Shown: positions 40,401-52,576 of the stretch, piece after piece
How positions within the stretch are numbered: position 1 is the stretch's first letter
Layout: the number at the start of each line of letters is the position of its first letter
Origin: Lumbricus rubellus
Taxonomy: Eukaryota; Annelida; Clitellata; Crassiclitellata; Lumbricidae
Direction: 5' to 3'
Assembly: GCA_945859605.1 (NCBI GenBank)
Contig: OX243817.1
Coordinates: 34,254,660-34,318,659 of the forward strand
Length of the DNA: 64,000 nt
The notes under the pieces: model-generated
Databases searched by the model: none
What the model was told of the DNA's origin: nothing
Seen by the model: the letters and a program-made list of their open reading frames with translations, nothing else
Position numbers and translations under genes: made by a program

Positions 40401-43400
40401 TCTGAAACACTTGAGGAATTGATAGCACTACACAATCTTCTGGTCACTGGAACCATGAAGACAGTCGTGGAAACGCTGTTTAATAAGTTGGTTTCACGTC
40501 AAGATCTGGTTGTCGCATCGTGCACGTATTCTGAAGAAGAATTCGACAAATGCAGGACATACTTTGAAGGTCAGTTGTGTCTTCTCAGTAGCCTAGTTTT
40601 GCTTTTTAAAGCTAAAGACGATGCAGAGTTTACATACAATGATTAAAGCGCACGTATGCCTAACAAGCAACTCTGTGCGTGTGGTTGCCGGTTAGCATTC
40701 ATGATTCAGACGGTGGACAAAGAGGTGGATTATTCATGCGATCTTGATTTCTGGCCCATTATTATGGTTTGTACACGGGCGCCTTCGAAGTCCTTGCACA
40801 TATTCAAACGGGCAACGGTGAAGGATCTCACACGATCAATTCATTGAGACCTGAGCAGAGCCGACGCTACACGGTAACTCTGTGTGTATAAAACCATGTT
40901 CATTTTAGACTTCCATTTTGACCTATATTGCCACGGTGTCAACACGAATGCAGGAAATAGAAAGTCAACGTTTCAAATTCAATTCCAGTGGTTCAAAACC
41001 GCTGCATAGAACTAGCCTACAAATGTTAAAAAATGCTGTACGAGTTTTATTCTGGACTTTATTCAGCTTTGTATAGCCTTAACTTGAAAATGATTTTTCA
41101 CAGGTAGTAGTAGGCCATAGGGCCTACACTGATCACTGTTACTATTTGTATTCCCAATTTGTTAGAGCGCTCAACTCGGAGAGTTCGGGTTCTAGCCAAT
41201 GCACATCGTATCATGCCACATTACATCATAAATTGATGTAGTAAAGATTGTTGGTTGCATTTGTTTTGCACAGAAAGTGGTTCAGCCCATTCTAAAAGTT
41301 TTGCAGCGTCAAAAGAAATGCACCAGGGTATGGCAGCTGTTTTCTAACATTATACTTACTTTTCGAGCGCCACCTGAGATTGAACTCTTCATAAGTGATT
41401 TAACAGATATCGGGCAGAGTAGGCATAGGCCTAGGCCTATATCAAAGCACAGAGCACTTCAGAATTTTGGCAAAAGTAGGATCAATAAGAGTATAAAATG
41501 ACTTTTTAGCCATTTTATGAATACCGTTTTCAAGTTTCATATAAGTTATATGATCGTACTATAAATAGACGTAAAACTTTTCTATTTAGTTTAATTTATA
41601 TGGGCTATTATAATATTCGAATTAGATGCATGATCGGGCTGAGTCAGTGCATCCATGTAGTTCATATAGTGCTCAGATGGTGACAATAATAGAGGACATG
41701 CACGAATAACAGAATGTCCATCGATTTTCTATATCCAGACAGTCTTGGTAATTGGTTTGTAAGCTGTTTGGTGGGCCTACGTACGTATCCATAGCTAACG
41801 GTGAGCAAGACTTGTCATTTTACCGAACTAATGCACATCATTAAATTGGCCAGTAGTAGGCCTATTACATTATTGAGAGAAATATACATACGGACTATTG
41901 AACCTTATACTTCGTATTCTACATAATTGGATACTTACTATTAAACGAAATTTGGTCCTTTGCAGTTGAAGCGACTCAAGAAGAAGAATTCCAGACATCA
42001 CCGTTCGTTAAAGGTTTGACGTTTTTGCCATAGCCTAATCATAAGCATAAGCGTCGACAAAGGGAAGGGCGCTGTGAGGCTACGAACATATTGTGTAGGC
42101 TACATTAGGCTCATATTAGCTATCACTTTTGAACATAAATGCAAGCTGCAGTTTACAATGGGGATTAAAGCCTTTGAGGTTTAAAATGGTACAGGTTATT
42201 CACTCATGTGTGAGAATATGTATCTTACTATGACACAAAGCACAAAATGCAATAAGAAATTTTGGTGATCTGAGAAGACAGTTTAGTCCTCGATGACTAA
42301 AAAGTTCACTCAGGTCTCAAGCCTTGAATACATAATATTCACAATCTTTCCCCTTTGGCTACCATGTCAAACGTGTGGCGTGTTTGGATGCAGTTTGCTT
42401 TCTTTAGCCTACAAAATGTAGAAGACTTAGTGTGCTAATTACAAAGTTCTGAAATTTCTGAACGCTAAAGAGCTTTATCAGAACAAGGTCATGTCCAGTA
42501 GCGGCGGCAGGGGGGCTAGGGGGCTAAGCCCCCCAAATAAGAGATCCATTTTTTCGCCATGTAAAAATTACAAATTTCGACGTTCAGCCCCCACGCCAAT
42601 ATGGAAGCTGATGACTAAAAAAGTCATCGGAAAAATTTTCACAAGATTTTGACCGGATGACTAAAAAAAGGTCATTCGAAATTTGGCGATGAAAATGGAA
42701 AATTTTCACAAGATTTCGACCGGATGACTAAAGACTAAAAAAGATCATCAGAAATAATTTTTGGCGCTAAAAATTGAAATTTTCCGACGGAAGTTCAGCC
42801 CTCCCAAAACTGAAATCCTGGCGTCGCCACTGGTCATGTCAGATCAAATCCTTACCTGGAAAGTGTCTGATAGACTAAAGAAATATGGTATTGAGGCATA
42901 TAGCAAATTACACACGGGAAGTTCCGATATTGCTGCGCCGTAAACGTTACGCGCGTTCCAGTTTTCATTTTCTGGGAGTAAAAATTTCATAACCTAATGC
43001 TGGGTCCAATTAAGCTATGCTTGTTATAGTAGGCCAATTAGGCTATAGTTATGTTATCAGTTCCTAAGGGCATTATCTTGGCTAAGAATTAATCGACAGA
43101 TTCTGACTTTCGTTATGATTGAATAACTTTTAATTGGATAATTTTTCGTAGCTGATAGCCCAAACATAATATTTCAAAATCAAAAGTTAAGTTTATGTAG
43201 TATCCTGACCAGTTGATTTATTCTGTTATTTTACATACACGTGTTACTTAAAAGAAGAAGAACCAACGTATTCAGCAGCTGCCTCGATGGATACGGACAT
43301 CTGGAAATCAAGAGAAAGTAAAGGTAATTTTAAAACTGGTCTAAGTAAACTAGCCTATCATGCATTCCACAATGTGTGCACTCGTGAGCAGCACATTAAT

Positions 43401-46400
43401 TTTGTTGACATTTTGTTGAAATGCGTCGATACAATGGCCAAAAACTAAAATGAGGTTGTTTAAGATTTGGTACAAGCCAAAAAACATTATTTTTATGAAT
43501 TGAAAACATTTCTTACTTACATACCAGACAGATTGCGACGTGTAGTCTATACAGCGCTTTTTAGATGTAAGCGTCATATAATTTTATCAAGTAGGCTAAA
43601 TGTATCTTGATACACGCAGGCTATAATTATACATCTTGGATGTTGATGCACATGACTTACTGTCAGTCATAGCGTAATGTAACAGTGGTCACTGACCTGA
43701 AACTGACTTTGTTCACATTTTCGATCATCATTCATTGACTGTCGCTATTTCCAAAGCAGCATTAGAAAAGAGTTTTCCTATATTTTTGAACTTCTCATAA
43801 AATATTTGAGCATTGACACTTTGAGATTTAATCTGTTAGCAATGATGCACATTAAAAAACGACTACAGTTTCATAGCTAATACTGCAGGGGATATAAATA
43901 ACTTTAAAGAATTCATCTTGGTTCATATTATGCTGAGAACACCTTATAGGGATGTTACTCGCACATTAACTTCTGCGGATTTTTATAAGCCGATGATCTG
44001 CGCTTGGCACAGAGTAACTCTTTAGAAATCTGGAGTTACGAAATACTGTAGTCTTAGGAGGCCTACCTGATTGTATGACTATCAAACTAAACACAAGAGG
44101 TAAAAGAAGAATCAACCGTTCTACAGCTACAGCTACAATTCGAGACAAATCAGAATTTTGGTAAATTTTTGTAGTTGATCGACGTGAACTAAAACAAGAC
44201 GAAATCATTCCGGCCATTATAAGAAACAACATGGATTACTTCACGGAACATATTCAGCCAAGACAATTAATCAACAAACTTCACAACCTCGGAATCATAC
44301 GAGACGAGAGGATGAGACATCTGAGGAGTATGTCATACGACTCTGAGAAAAACTACGAAGTATTGAATATCATCAGAGCAGCGTCCATTGAGAATTATCA
44401 TCGTTTTGTTCAATGTCTGAGAGAGACGAACCAGAATTTAGTTGCAGAAGTGGCTGAAAAAGGCGGTGGTAGGTTTAACCAGGTTGTTTCTGTGGCTTAA
44501 AAACCAACTTTCTGTCTGATTCTCCTTAGTAGCCTAAAAGTCATCTCTAATGAGTTCACAACTTCACAGCCACAGTGCCAACTTGTGGGCAGCTGTTGGT
44601 CCATATTAGAACCCGGACGTAGCCTATAAGGATATCAGAGACATCTATGATGTATAAGTTTCTGTCTTTCCATGTAGGCTAACTCTTTGCAAATTAGTAA
44701 AATCTGATAATTTAAAGTTTGTGTTTTTGCTTAAAAATGCATGGCACTGCATGGATTATTTATCGTCATCCTAACAAACAGGCGTTACAATCGTATATTT
44801 GATTTTATAAATAGGCCTGCCTTGGAGTTTTAACGCGTGTGCGAATGCCAAAGACAACAGCGAAATGTTTTATGCTGTCCTAGGCCTTAGACTATACATA
44901 TTTGAACTGATTTTTGCATCGACGATTTGCCTTTCTGTTATCTGATGTCGTCTTTTTGTTTTTATATAGTGGTATTAAAGGTTAAAGTCGCACATGAGCA
45001 TGCAGAAAACCTTGAAGAAGTGCAAAAAGAAATTGTCGAGAAACTGAACCAGTTGCAAGACAAAACGTTTCCAAAGAGCGAGGAGGTGTGGCGATTCCTA
45101 AGTCAACTGAAGAGAGCCAACATTGAGATTGTCAGTGCCCGGCAGGACAAAGGTGTCGTCATGTGGCTCTGGTGTCGATCTCAAAGAGCTCTTGGCACGA
45201 TAGACCATCTGAATACAACGGAATTTGAGGAATTTGGCAAGAAAGGCTCAGAGGGGTCGACTAGCGGAAAACCTGAATATAATAAATTGGGAATTATGTT
45301 AAACGGTCTTTTCGCTCTGTTGCTGTCTGGGAAAGGTGTGCCAGAGATTAGCAGCGTGTTCCTGGATAATCCAGACAGAGACGTCGGTAAGATCCATCGA
45401 ATCAATCTTTTATGAGATTTACTATCAGAAAGGTAAATGTACATAGGCCTAAGTAGGCTATAGCCTACTGTATCTTCCGAACAGAGTAAATGACGATCAG
45501 GCTAGTTAAACTAGTGAAAATACATTAAAGTATTGAAAGATAACTATACGTAGGCCTATGTGCGCCTTATAGGCGCAGCAATATAAAATTTTCTCACCTC
45601 TTTTGATCGGCGTCCCTTCAAACAGGCGTCTTTGTACGCGACGCCCCTTTGAAGTCGCCCTTTTGATATAGGATGCCTCTTTATACTACTGTAGACCTGT
45701 GTTCCATATTTCGGAATTTGGATAATCGTGGTTCTGCAATGACTTCCATCGTTAATGTTCCCATTTAAGTTCAGCTCTTTTAATAACTTTGTATGTTCGT
45801 TCACGCTGTAAGTTGTAGGCCTAATTATGCCAATGAAATCAGACAAAAATATCATTGTTATTATTCGGCCCAATTAAAGTTATTATTGAATGATTTATTA
45901 CATTTCTCTTTTATCTGTGATCATTATTTTGTTTTGTTGTCATACTTTGAATCATATATTATAGTCTTCGCACAGGTATTAAGTGTCGCGGTATCAAACG
46001 TCTCGTGAGTATATTATGTCGTTGGAATTAATTGTCGCGGGATGACAAGGGATTAATTACGGCGTTATGTCGCCGGGATTAGCTGCCCGGTATCAACCAG
46101 CTCTACGGGAATCTTATGGTTAACTCTACGTGTTTGCGAGGGCTCGCTCGCCACTGGTGACTCTTTCAGCTAACTGTGTTTTGTTTTGCAACTTGTTGTT
46201 ATTTTTTGCTCGCTATGACTGTTAGCTTAACATCATTTCGGCTAGTTAGTGCAGAGAGCGCCTCTGAGTAGATATCTTGAAGAGGCGCTATATAAATTCT
46301 CTGAATGAATGAATGAATGAATGAATGAATGAATCAACTGTCGCGGTATTGAGTGTCACGCTGTTATAAGGCTAAGTGTCGTGCTACCGATGCCGTTAAG

Positions 46401-47355
46401 TAATTGCTATCGTGCAAATCTAGTCATTAATATAATTTTGCACTTTATTGCTTCTGTTTTAGTCTGTCAAAAACTTTCCAAAGATTTTCCTGAAGTGAAT
46501 GATACAAAGATAGACGTTGGCGAACGAACGGTTCTCAGCGCGGTGAAATTAGAGAACAGGATTTACGTTCTTTGTATGAATCCAACGTCAGCTCTGGTTT
46601 TTGAAGAAGGAGACTTGACGCAACCGAAAGAGGAACTGCCCGTTGAGGGCATCATTGACCCAGTCGATATGGTATCATCTAAAGAGTTCAACTGTCTTTA
46701 CATCACTGATAGGCGCAGCGCTAGTGTCTGGAAGGTCGCTGTGTCAACTTCGGAGAAAAAGGTTGATCTGTGGTTGAAAGTTGGAGCAGCAGGTGACCCG
46801 TTCACTCTGTCAGTGACCAACGATGAACGTGTGGTGATGGTCAAAAGAGGTTCTCCATCTAGGCTTGGCATCTACCATCCAGACTTCGGAATGCTTCTCC
46901 ATCTGATTCTTCCGATTCCCATAGTAATACCCAATCATGCCGTGGAAACATCCAAGGGAAACTTCATTGTCTCTTACGACAAATCTCCTATATTTCCAGG
47001 AGGAGTATGTGAGATTGCAAAAACAGGACAGATGATTTCACGTTTTGATTTGAAGTTTGAATCGATCAGCGGTGTGACGGAAAATGTAAACACTGTTCTT
47101 GCTCAGATTGGTGAAACATCGGAGTTCCCTGCTCTCAAATACCTAGCCATAGACGAAAGAGATCAGATCTATGCATGCTGCTATACAGCTGATGGCATCC
47201 TATGCTTAGACTCGCGACTGAAGATGGAAACGACGATCGTGAGAAAGGATAAGCTGAAGAGTCCATATCGAGTCCAGTACGTGAAGCAGGAAGAGCAACT
47301 TATGGTTACCGACAGACGGCATTGTAACGTCGTTTTCATTTTAAAAGATAAATGA
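37370..47355 (+). CDS. Gene 2: CARD/TRADD-N/beta-propeller protein, nine exons
   Basis: Predicted join: 37370-37445, 38115-38396, 39208-39516, 40210-40569, 41966-42013, 43255-43323, 44175-44468, 44970-45386, 46463-47355; total 2748 nt, 915 aa plus stop. Every junction is phase 1 with GT/AG ends, and the sum is divisible by three. Order: short acidic N-terminus, CARD, CARD, TRADD-N-like, two linkers, CARD, TRADD-N-like, NHL-type propeller. CARD and TRADD-N modules are known in death-fold and TNF-receptor signalling; propellers commonly bind partners or ligands. No transmembrane segment or signal peptide is seen, so it is probably cytoplasmic. Exact exon use needs transcript support; extra small exons could be missed. 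Confidence 0.7.
38115..38396 (+). CDS. Gene 2 exon 2: CARD 1
   Basis: 282 nt, phase 1-1, after TTGCTTGCAG. Encodes a CARD: TRELIQKHRTLLTDRLQDTE, KLLESDGLTFQETTEIENC, RLIDLVLEKNILSQFIKALV, then TGQKHLVNYLRGDGG. Equal in length to gene 3 exon 57747-58028. Confidence 0.75.
39208..39516 (+). CDS. Gene 2 exon 3: CARD 2
   Basis: 309 nt, phase 1-1, after TTATTGACAG. GDDWPLAEDRIKQLNMNHGH, then NKNKAILNIIRRQS and HIAKILQGPGG. Close paralogue of the gene 1 exon 524-832 and more distant from 59529-59840 of gene 3. Confidence 0.75.
39721..39773. repeat. 53-bp near-perfect palindrome in gene 2 intron 3
   Basis: 26-base arms (TTATCAATATTAATATTATC... and complement) around one central base, with a single mismatch. 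Very AT-rich; could extrude as a cruciform or fold in the pre-mRNA. Confidence 0.85.
39853..40052 (-). mobile_element. tRNA-derived SINE, copy 2
   Basis: Same family and orientation as 7545-7737: minus-strand A-box-like GTGGTGTAGCCTAGTGG and B-box GGTTCGAGGTTCGAATTC, then a core with CTTCGGCGTGAAACTCCG and a GGCGCTATAA-type tail. Inserted in gene 2 intron 3 only; gene 1 lacks it at the homologous place. Confidence 0.7.
40210..40569 (+). CDS. Gene 2 exon 4: TRADD-N-like domain 1
   Basis: 360 nt, phase 1-1. Encodes LKIVASKTGESIYLYVYSET, then LHNLLVTGTMKTVVETLFNKL and FDKCRTYFEG. Paralogue of the gene 1 exon 1338-1703 with two codons fewer in the first helical part. Confidence 0.65.
40570..41965 (+). 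other. Gene 2 intron 4
   Basis: About 1.4 kb with no gene. The first 130 bases (through GGTTGCCGGTTAGCATTCA) still match gene 1 downstream of its TRADD-N exon. The rest shows only AGGCCTA words. Confidence 0.5.
41966..42013 (+). CDS. Gene 2 exon 5: 48-nt acidic linker
   Basis: After TCCTTTGCAG; reads (V)EATQEEEFQTSPFVK with a phase 1 AAAG|GTTTGA donor. Symmetric and short, so its use is inferred from phase and splice sites only. Confidence 0.45.
42496..42832. mobile_element. 337-bp hAT-type MITE
   Basis: Ends CAGTAGCGGCGGCAGG and CCTGGCGTCGCCACTG with a perfect 8-bp duplication GTCATGTC (42488-42495, 42833-42840). The interior is about three tandem GATGACTAAAAAAGTCATC-type units. It lies in gene 2 intron 5. 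Confidence 0.9.
43255..43323 (+). CDS. Gene 2 exon 6: 69-nt linker
   Basis: Reads EEEPTYSAAASMDTDIWKSR then ESK, phase 1-1, acceptor within TTAAAAGAAGAAG (alternative AGs 3 and 6 bases later would keep phase). Donor AAAG|GTAATT. Confidence 0.5.
43324..44174 (+). other. Gene 2 intron 6
   Basis: Nothing recognised; AT-rich, no open frame of note and no obvious transposon ends. Confidence 0.5.
44175..44468 (+). CDS. Gene 2 exon 7: CARD 3
   Basis: 294 nt, phase 1-1, acceptor AATTTTTGTAG. The most canonical CARD of the window: DRRELKQDEIIPAIIRNNMD, then LINKLHNLGIIRDERMRHL, YEVLNIIRAASIENYHRF, LRETNQNLVAEVAEKGG. This pattern is close to CARDs of NOD/caspase-recruiting proteins. Confidence 0.8.
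44970..45386 (+). CDS. Gene 2 exon 8: TRADD-N-like domain 2
   Basis: 417 nt, phase 1-1. EIVEKLNQLQD, RFLSQLKRANIEIVSARQD, VVMWLWCRSQRALGTIDHL, then LFALLLSGKGVPEISSVFLD. More divergent than domain 1 but with the same strand-helix plan and an extra Gly/Ser-rich loop (GSEGSTSGKPE). The broken exon at 4103-4287 resembles its first half. Confidence 0.55.
46225..46333 (+). mobile_element. LINE 3' tail with (GAAT)n
   Basis: GCGCCTCTGAGTAG...GAGGCGCTATATAAATT followed by about seven GAAT units, the same tail type as at 3960-4020. It lies in gene 2 intron 8. Confidence 0.7.
46463..47355 (+). CDS. Gene 2 exon 9: C-terminal NHL-type beta-propeller
   Basis: 893 nt including the stop, about 297 residues, after a polypyrimidine CTTCTGTTTTAG. 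Recurrent blade motifs: NRIYVLCMNP, DPVDMVSSKEFNCLYITDRR, SVWKVAV, HAVETSKGNFIVSYDK, ALKYLAIDERDQIYACCYTA, SPYRVQYVKQEEQLMVTDRR. This YITDR / HAVET.GNFIV arrangement is known to me from NHL-like propellers fused to immune domains in invertebrates. A protein- or ligand-binding role is probable. Confidence 0.7.
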
Positions 47356-48129
47356 TCATTAGTGTAATCGGTGAAGAGAAATTCCAATAGGCCTATCATG
47401 TGACGTCATATAAGAAATTTACCCACATTGCATCACATCGACTGATATTCTGCGCAATGTGCGCATGTTGGATTTTAATCAGTTAATTAAACCATTTGCT
47501 AATGGAAAAGCGCGTAAGGTCTCTATTGGGCCTTCTATAATTTAGACCTAACTGCTGGTCTTACTGAACTAGCTGACTCAAACTATCCGTTTTCAGATCA
47601 TAGGTTCCGCGTATAGCCTACCTTTATTTTTCTTTGTTCGTTCGTTCGTCTGTATCAGTGACTTATATCAACACTGGATAGGAATTAATTAAGGCTTGTT
47701 TATCGTAATCAAATCTTAACTAGGAATTTGTATAGCGCCGCTGTAGGCTAAGAGAAATCCTAATTGGCGCTCCCGATCAAATAGCACAAGCCATATAATG
47801 TGTCTGACATGATTCAAATTACGTGTTAATTTGCCTATGACTAGGCCTATGTTAACAACTTAGCATGCAGTGATTGCAAGGCCCTCCGTTGCACTGCGGC
47901 ATTGATGCTGTTCAGATAATCATAATAATTAACTGAACAAAAATTACATTTTGAAATTAGCTCACAGTTTGTTTAAACTTTAAGGTAACCAATTGCACTT
48001 TTTTTATTGCACACAGTTACCCATTTCTCTGAGGAGCCAATACTCCGCAAAAATCCCAATTGCTAACAACGTTGCAAAAAATCTTTCATATGAACAACGC
48101 TCGATCTTCATTCAGTTACAGGCTGACTT
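47356..48129. other. Intergenic region after gene 2
   Basis: No gene. No AATAAA was found immediately after the stop codon. A short reversed SINE/LINE tail scrap (ATAGCGCCGCTG, 47732-47780) is present. Confidence 0.5.
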
Positions 48130-49860
48130 TATAAAAATTATTTCCTTCACAAAATCACCATGTTGTACCTAAATTAAGTTACCCTACAAGTTCTTCGGCT
48201 CTTTGTTGCGAGATTACTTAAGGACAAAATGCTGGTGTAAAGTCGGGAAAAGTTGCCATAAACATTAGGCCTAAAATTGACAACAAAAGAAAAAAACTCG
48301 AGATCTTAGTTTTGTCAGAGGGACACAGGACATGAGGTCAGAAAGCAGGATTTCATGGAAGTCTGGCAGTCATAATTATAGGTCTTCGTCGACAATAAGA
48401 AGCGTATTGAAGACAATTACTTAAGGGCGATCGGGAGAGAACTGGTCACTCGGTCACTCTATTTCTCACATCGAACCATGGCCTGCGTTGCCTATCAGGG
48501 TTGGATTCGCAGAAGCTTTGCCTTCGTTGATCCTTAGACCTGAAACAAACTTCATTACAAGACTAGAGTTGAGCAACTCTCATCTGTTCAGTAAACCTAG
48601 GCCTATATTCTGTTTCAACGTGGCTCTCCCTTTTGTAAAAAAAACAAGGGTCGAAGTCATACCATCGCTAATAGGCCTACGCTATGTGAAAACGTGTGCA
48701 CTTAGGCTACATTTTGTTGGATCTGAAGCGCTGCTGACTAATTTCTTAAGGCAACGATAGCCAGTTATTAAGACTAAATAGTAGGCACATAGCCTAGAGT
48801 TGCGCTTGACAAATTTTAATTTTTGTTACCGATAGGCCTATATGTTGTGTCATGATGATGATGGGCCTTTCCTAAGTTTGAAAGTCTGGATGTTTATTTT
48901 TATACCCTTAGGGCCTATGCATTGTTATAGGCCTAATATCAAAAGCGAATAGTAGGCTTAGGCCTCAATCAAGTAAAGACTAGTCTGTGCTTAAGCTTCG
49001 GTTTCTGAGTTGATGCTAGACCTACATGTATACTGATTCGAACGAACGCTGTTTAATCTTCGATATAGCTTGATTGGCAAGAAAACGACACGAAAATATT
49101 CTAGTTTCGCTCTGTTGCTCCATTTTCAGGTGGTACAGAGTAGACTAGGCTAGGCTAGGCTAGGCTACGTAAACTCTGTTACGCGGAGTATGAGGCCTAG
49201 CCTTGACCTAGATCCTTGACGAAGAAGGTAGGTTAACCAGACGTTACATGCAGTCAGAATATAATCATTAATCAGGCTGAATTTTACTTGTCCATCTCTC
49301 TTGTAGATCTGAGCACTCAATGCAACGCAGGCGCGCTTGCGAGATGAAAATAATGACTGCTTACTTACCGCCACCTATCATGAATCTTTTCGTCTACCAT
49401 TTTCTAAAATCTCTCATGCTTGAAAGAAACAACCAGAAATGCTGGCTCTCTCGTCAGCCTGACCCTGGAGTTCGACATGGCTACGAAACCTACCAACCAC
49501 CATGCCTGTGCCTCTTACGGACTCCTTGTTAAATTCCGAAGGTCTACGCTACGTTTACCCGAATAGCTCTTGGTGGGCGTGTCATTTCCGTGACTGTTTC
49601 TCAGGTGTTTGCTCTGCAGGGCCGATGCTAGACTTTGCTAGTCTTTAGATGTCTGCACAAAAACACCTGTTCCCTGGACTCATGATTGATGGTTCTGCAA
49701 ATCTTGACAATGTTTTCCAGGTTTCATTTTGACTCTTCTTGATATCCATCGCACCTAACTTTGAATTTGGCGTGCACATCGAGAGTTAGCGTAGTAACGA
49801 CCATCCACTGATGCCTCAAGTCCAGGCTAGCGTCAATTTACAGGCGCTATAGAAGTTCTT

Positions 49861-49964
<104 letters not shown>

Positions 49965-49979
49965 TTTAAATTTGCCCCG

Positions 49980-50304
49980 AGGTATACAGGATCCCTCGGG
50001 GACTTATCTAGCGCCTAACATAAAATCAAAGTCTGGAACGGCCCTACTCATCTTCTGTTTCTTGGTCGGCGAAAGTGCCCCTAAAGGCCACAGCATTATA
50101 GCGTTGCATCATGAGTGAGATTCGTTGGAACAAAAATGTTGTCTCCCGTGGGTCCCCCGTTACAATGCTTAGCTTTCGTCCCAGGTCCGAGAGGAATGAT
50201 AATCCTTCGCTGTTGATCGGGCCCAGTTATTATTATTATTATTATTATGACAGTTTGAAATTAAACAAGGATTATTACTATTATTATTATTATTATTATA
50301 ACAC

Positions 50305-50386
<82 letters not shown>

Positions 50387-51161
50387 CAGATGGGTCCGGA
50401 ATTAGTCAGGCCTCGTCTTCAGGGTTTGAACAGAAAGAGCCTCGGAAGGCCACGGCATTAAAGCGCTGGATTGAAATCGACAAACGCTGGAAGAGAAAGC
50501 AAGTTTCTCTAGACTCCCTTGAAAATTCGGAAATACGCCTTCCTAAATCTTTGAGGAAAACAAGACAGCTTTCGTTGATTGGACCAAGGGTCTCGAAGGC
50601 CAGCGGCACAAATAAGTAGGTTTTGGACAGTTCACTGTACTTCGCATTCTTTCTGGTGGCAGCCAGCTCAGCCGCCGCTCCAGCTGCGCCCGATGTTGAG
50701 CTAAGGTAAGATGGAGCCACGGTGTCCGTCACTGTGACATCCCAGACGAGACTACGGCCTCCGCTCCAAGGAATTAGAGTCATCCCATCGGGACGCTTTC
50801 CGTCCGACCTCAGCAAACCGGATGGCTCTTTAATGTTGGGGACGCCGGCACGAGTCAGACTGCGACTAATCAGGCCGTTCAGGACGGCGTGTCTGGCGAT
50901 CCTGCCCGGACCAAGACCACAGGACAGGCCATGGGAGCCATCTGCAGTCACCACCGCCCCACAAGGACATGCGTGTGGCTCGCATAAACCCACCCCAAGG
51001 CGGAGGCTTACAGCTATCCTCACCGCTTCGTCGTCCAGCCGCAAACCACACGATGATATTGGCAGCGCAAACAACCAGTCGCCGCTATGAGGCGCAGCGA
51101 CAGCTCTAAGGCGAGCTTGATGGTAGGCGTCAGTGTGGATGGTGAGCAGTGATTCGACCAC
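49980..51161 (-). mobile_element. Antisense LINE C-terminal fragment with PD-(D/E)xK-type endonuclease
   Basis: The minus frame 51161-50406 (251 aa) reads SGDWLFALPISSCGLRLDDE, then a zinc knuckle CPCGAVVTADGSHGLSC, KRPDGMTLIP and LVWDVTVTDT, then a helical tail (SKTYLFVPLAFETLG, RETCFLFQRLSISIQ). The CxC...HxxxC knuckle followed by RPD and WDVTV fits the restriction-like endonuclease end of R2/Hero-type LINEs. A second shorter antisense copy of the 3' end lies at about 49980-50220. No RT domain remains. Confidence 0.55.
50225..50385. repeat. (TTA)n microsatellites around LINE fragments
   Basis: Two TTA arrays (50225-50305 interrupted, 50309-50385). A further array lies at 51316-51380. They probably grew from LINE tails. 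Confidence 0.9.
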
Positions 51162-51312
51162 CTATTATTATTATTTTTTTATTTTTTATTTTTTTAAAAT
51201 TTATTTTTTTTTATTTTTTTATTATCACACACATTTATTCACTTAAACAAACAATACAAACATGACACATCAATTTCAAAGAGGGCAACCGCCCTCAACC
51301 ATGTCCAACAGA

Positions 51313-51379
<67 letters not shown>

Positions 51380-51889
51380 TCTACTATTATTTTTTATCAC
51401 TATTATTATTTCTACCCGAAGTAGTTCTAATCCCTCAGGAGGCAAGAAACTGTCCGGAGACTATTATAAGCAGCCTAGCGCCTGGAATGGCTACGTTCCA
51501 TCCAATTCTGCAGTCTGTTAATATTGTTATTGTTATTATATAGGCCTACTACTTCTACTAATCGTCGGTTGAGAATTATAAGGCTCTATGTCCATTTCGT
51601 GAAATGTTTTAGTTATTGGTACCATGACGTAGATCTTGTTCAGGGCCATCATGTCATGTGAGAATCTAAGCTGGATCTTCATTAGTAACAGAGATGTTTA
51701 CAAAATTAAAAGGCTCTAGGCCTACATGTATGTCCCGTGCATTTCAATAGACGTCGACATGGGACATATTTTCATCTTTTTGAGAGTTATAAGGCTCTAT
51801 GTCCAACAGTAAATAAGACCGCTGCACACAAGTCACGTGATCTGAATCTATTAATAATAATTGGGCCCACGCATTCTGTACCTTGAGTG

Positions 51890-52340
51890 TCATAACTTTC
51901 ATAAGTCTCTATATATGTCCAATTTTGGGGCGTGGGTCTTTCTCTAAAAAATTCATAAAAAATGTTTTTTCTTTTTATTCACAACTTTTTTTAATGTACA
52001 ATGTTACTTAATTGACAGATGAACTAAATCCGTTATTTAAATTTGTAATATTTTCAGTATTGTTTGTGTGCTTGAATGCTGAACTTTCAAACTGGAATAA
52101 AAATGTTCAGCCCTCGCATTGAGTAGGCTATTACAAGGCTCTATGTCCATTTTTGGGAGTGGGGACTCTCTTTAAAAAATTCATAAAAATGTTTTTACGT
52201 TTTATTCACAACTTTGTTCAATGTACAATTGTTACTTAATTTACAAATGAACTAAATCCGTTACTTAGGCCTACTTTTGTAATATTTTCATTATTGTTTG
52301 TGTAGGCCTACTAGATTGTTGAACTTTCAAATTGCAATAT
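51890..52340 (+). repeat. Tandem duplication, about 230-bp unit
   Basis: Two consecutive copies (about 51890-52105 and 52130-52340) share TTCATAAAAA(A)TGTTTTT, TTTATTCACAACTTT, AATGTACAAT, GATGAACTAAATCCGTTA/ATGAACTAAATCCGTTAC and GTAATATTTTCA. Shorter AAGGCTCTATGTCCA words lie just upstream (51575, 51790). Confidence 0.8.
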
Positions 52341-52500
52341 CTCGGAATAGTACTTTTTGGACATTCTCAACCGCCGTAATGTTCTTATTTCATCGTTGTG
52401 GTAAGGATTGTCAGATTAGACTAATTGATATTAACGTTATGATTTTTGTCGGAATAGACCTTTGACCTCTATGATTTTATTTTTCAATTACCAAGTCAAA

Positions 52501-52576
52501 ATGGCGAGCAGTGAACACGAAGGTGTCGGCGATATAGACAATATGGATACGACAGAAAATCCAGTCAGTTACTCAG
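52501..52576 (+). CDS. Gene 3 exon 1: start codon and acidic N-terminus
   Basis: MASSEHEGVGDIDNMDTTEN then a phase 1 TCAG|GTACGT donor. Same 76-nt length as gene 2 exon 1 with clear identity (M-A-x-S-E-H, D-x-M-D-T-T-E-N-P-V). Confidence 0.75.

Noticed and set aside
41277..41501. 74-aa ORF in gene 2 intron 4 as an exon
   Set aside because: Its possible acceptor is weak, it has no phase 1 donor and no similarity to family modules.
50228..51380. CRISPR-like or other spaced repeat arrays
   Set aside because: TTA arrays and minisatellites have no unique spacers, and the genome is eukaryotic.
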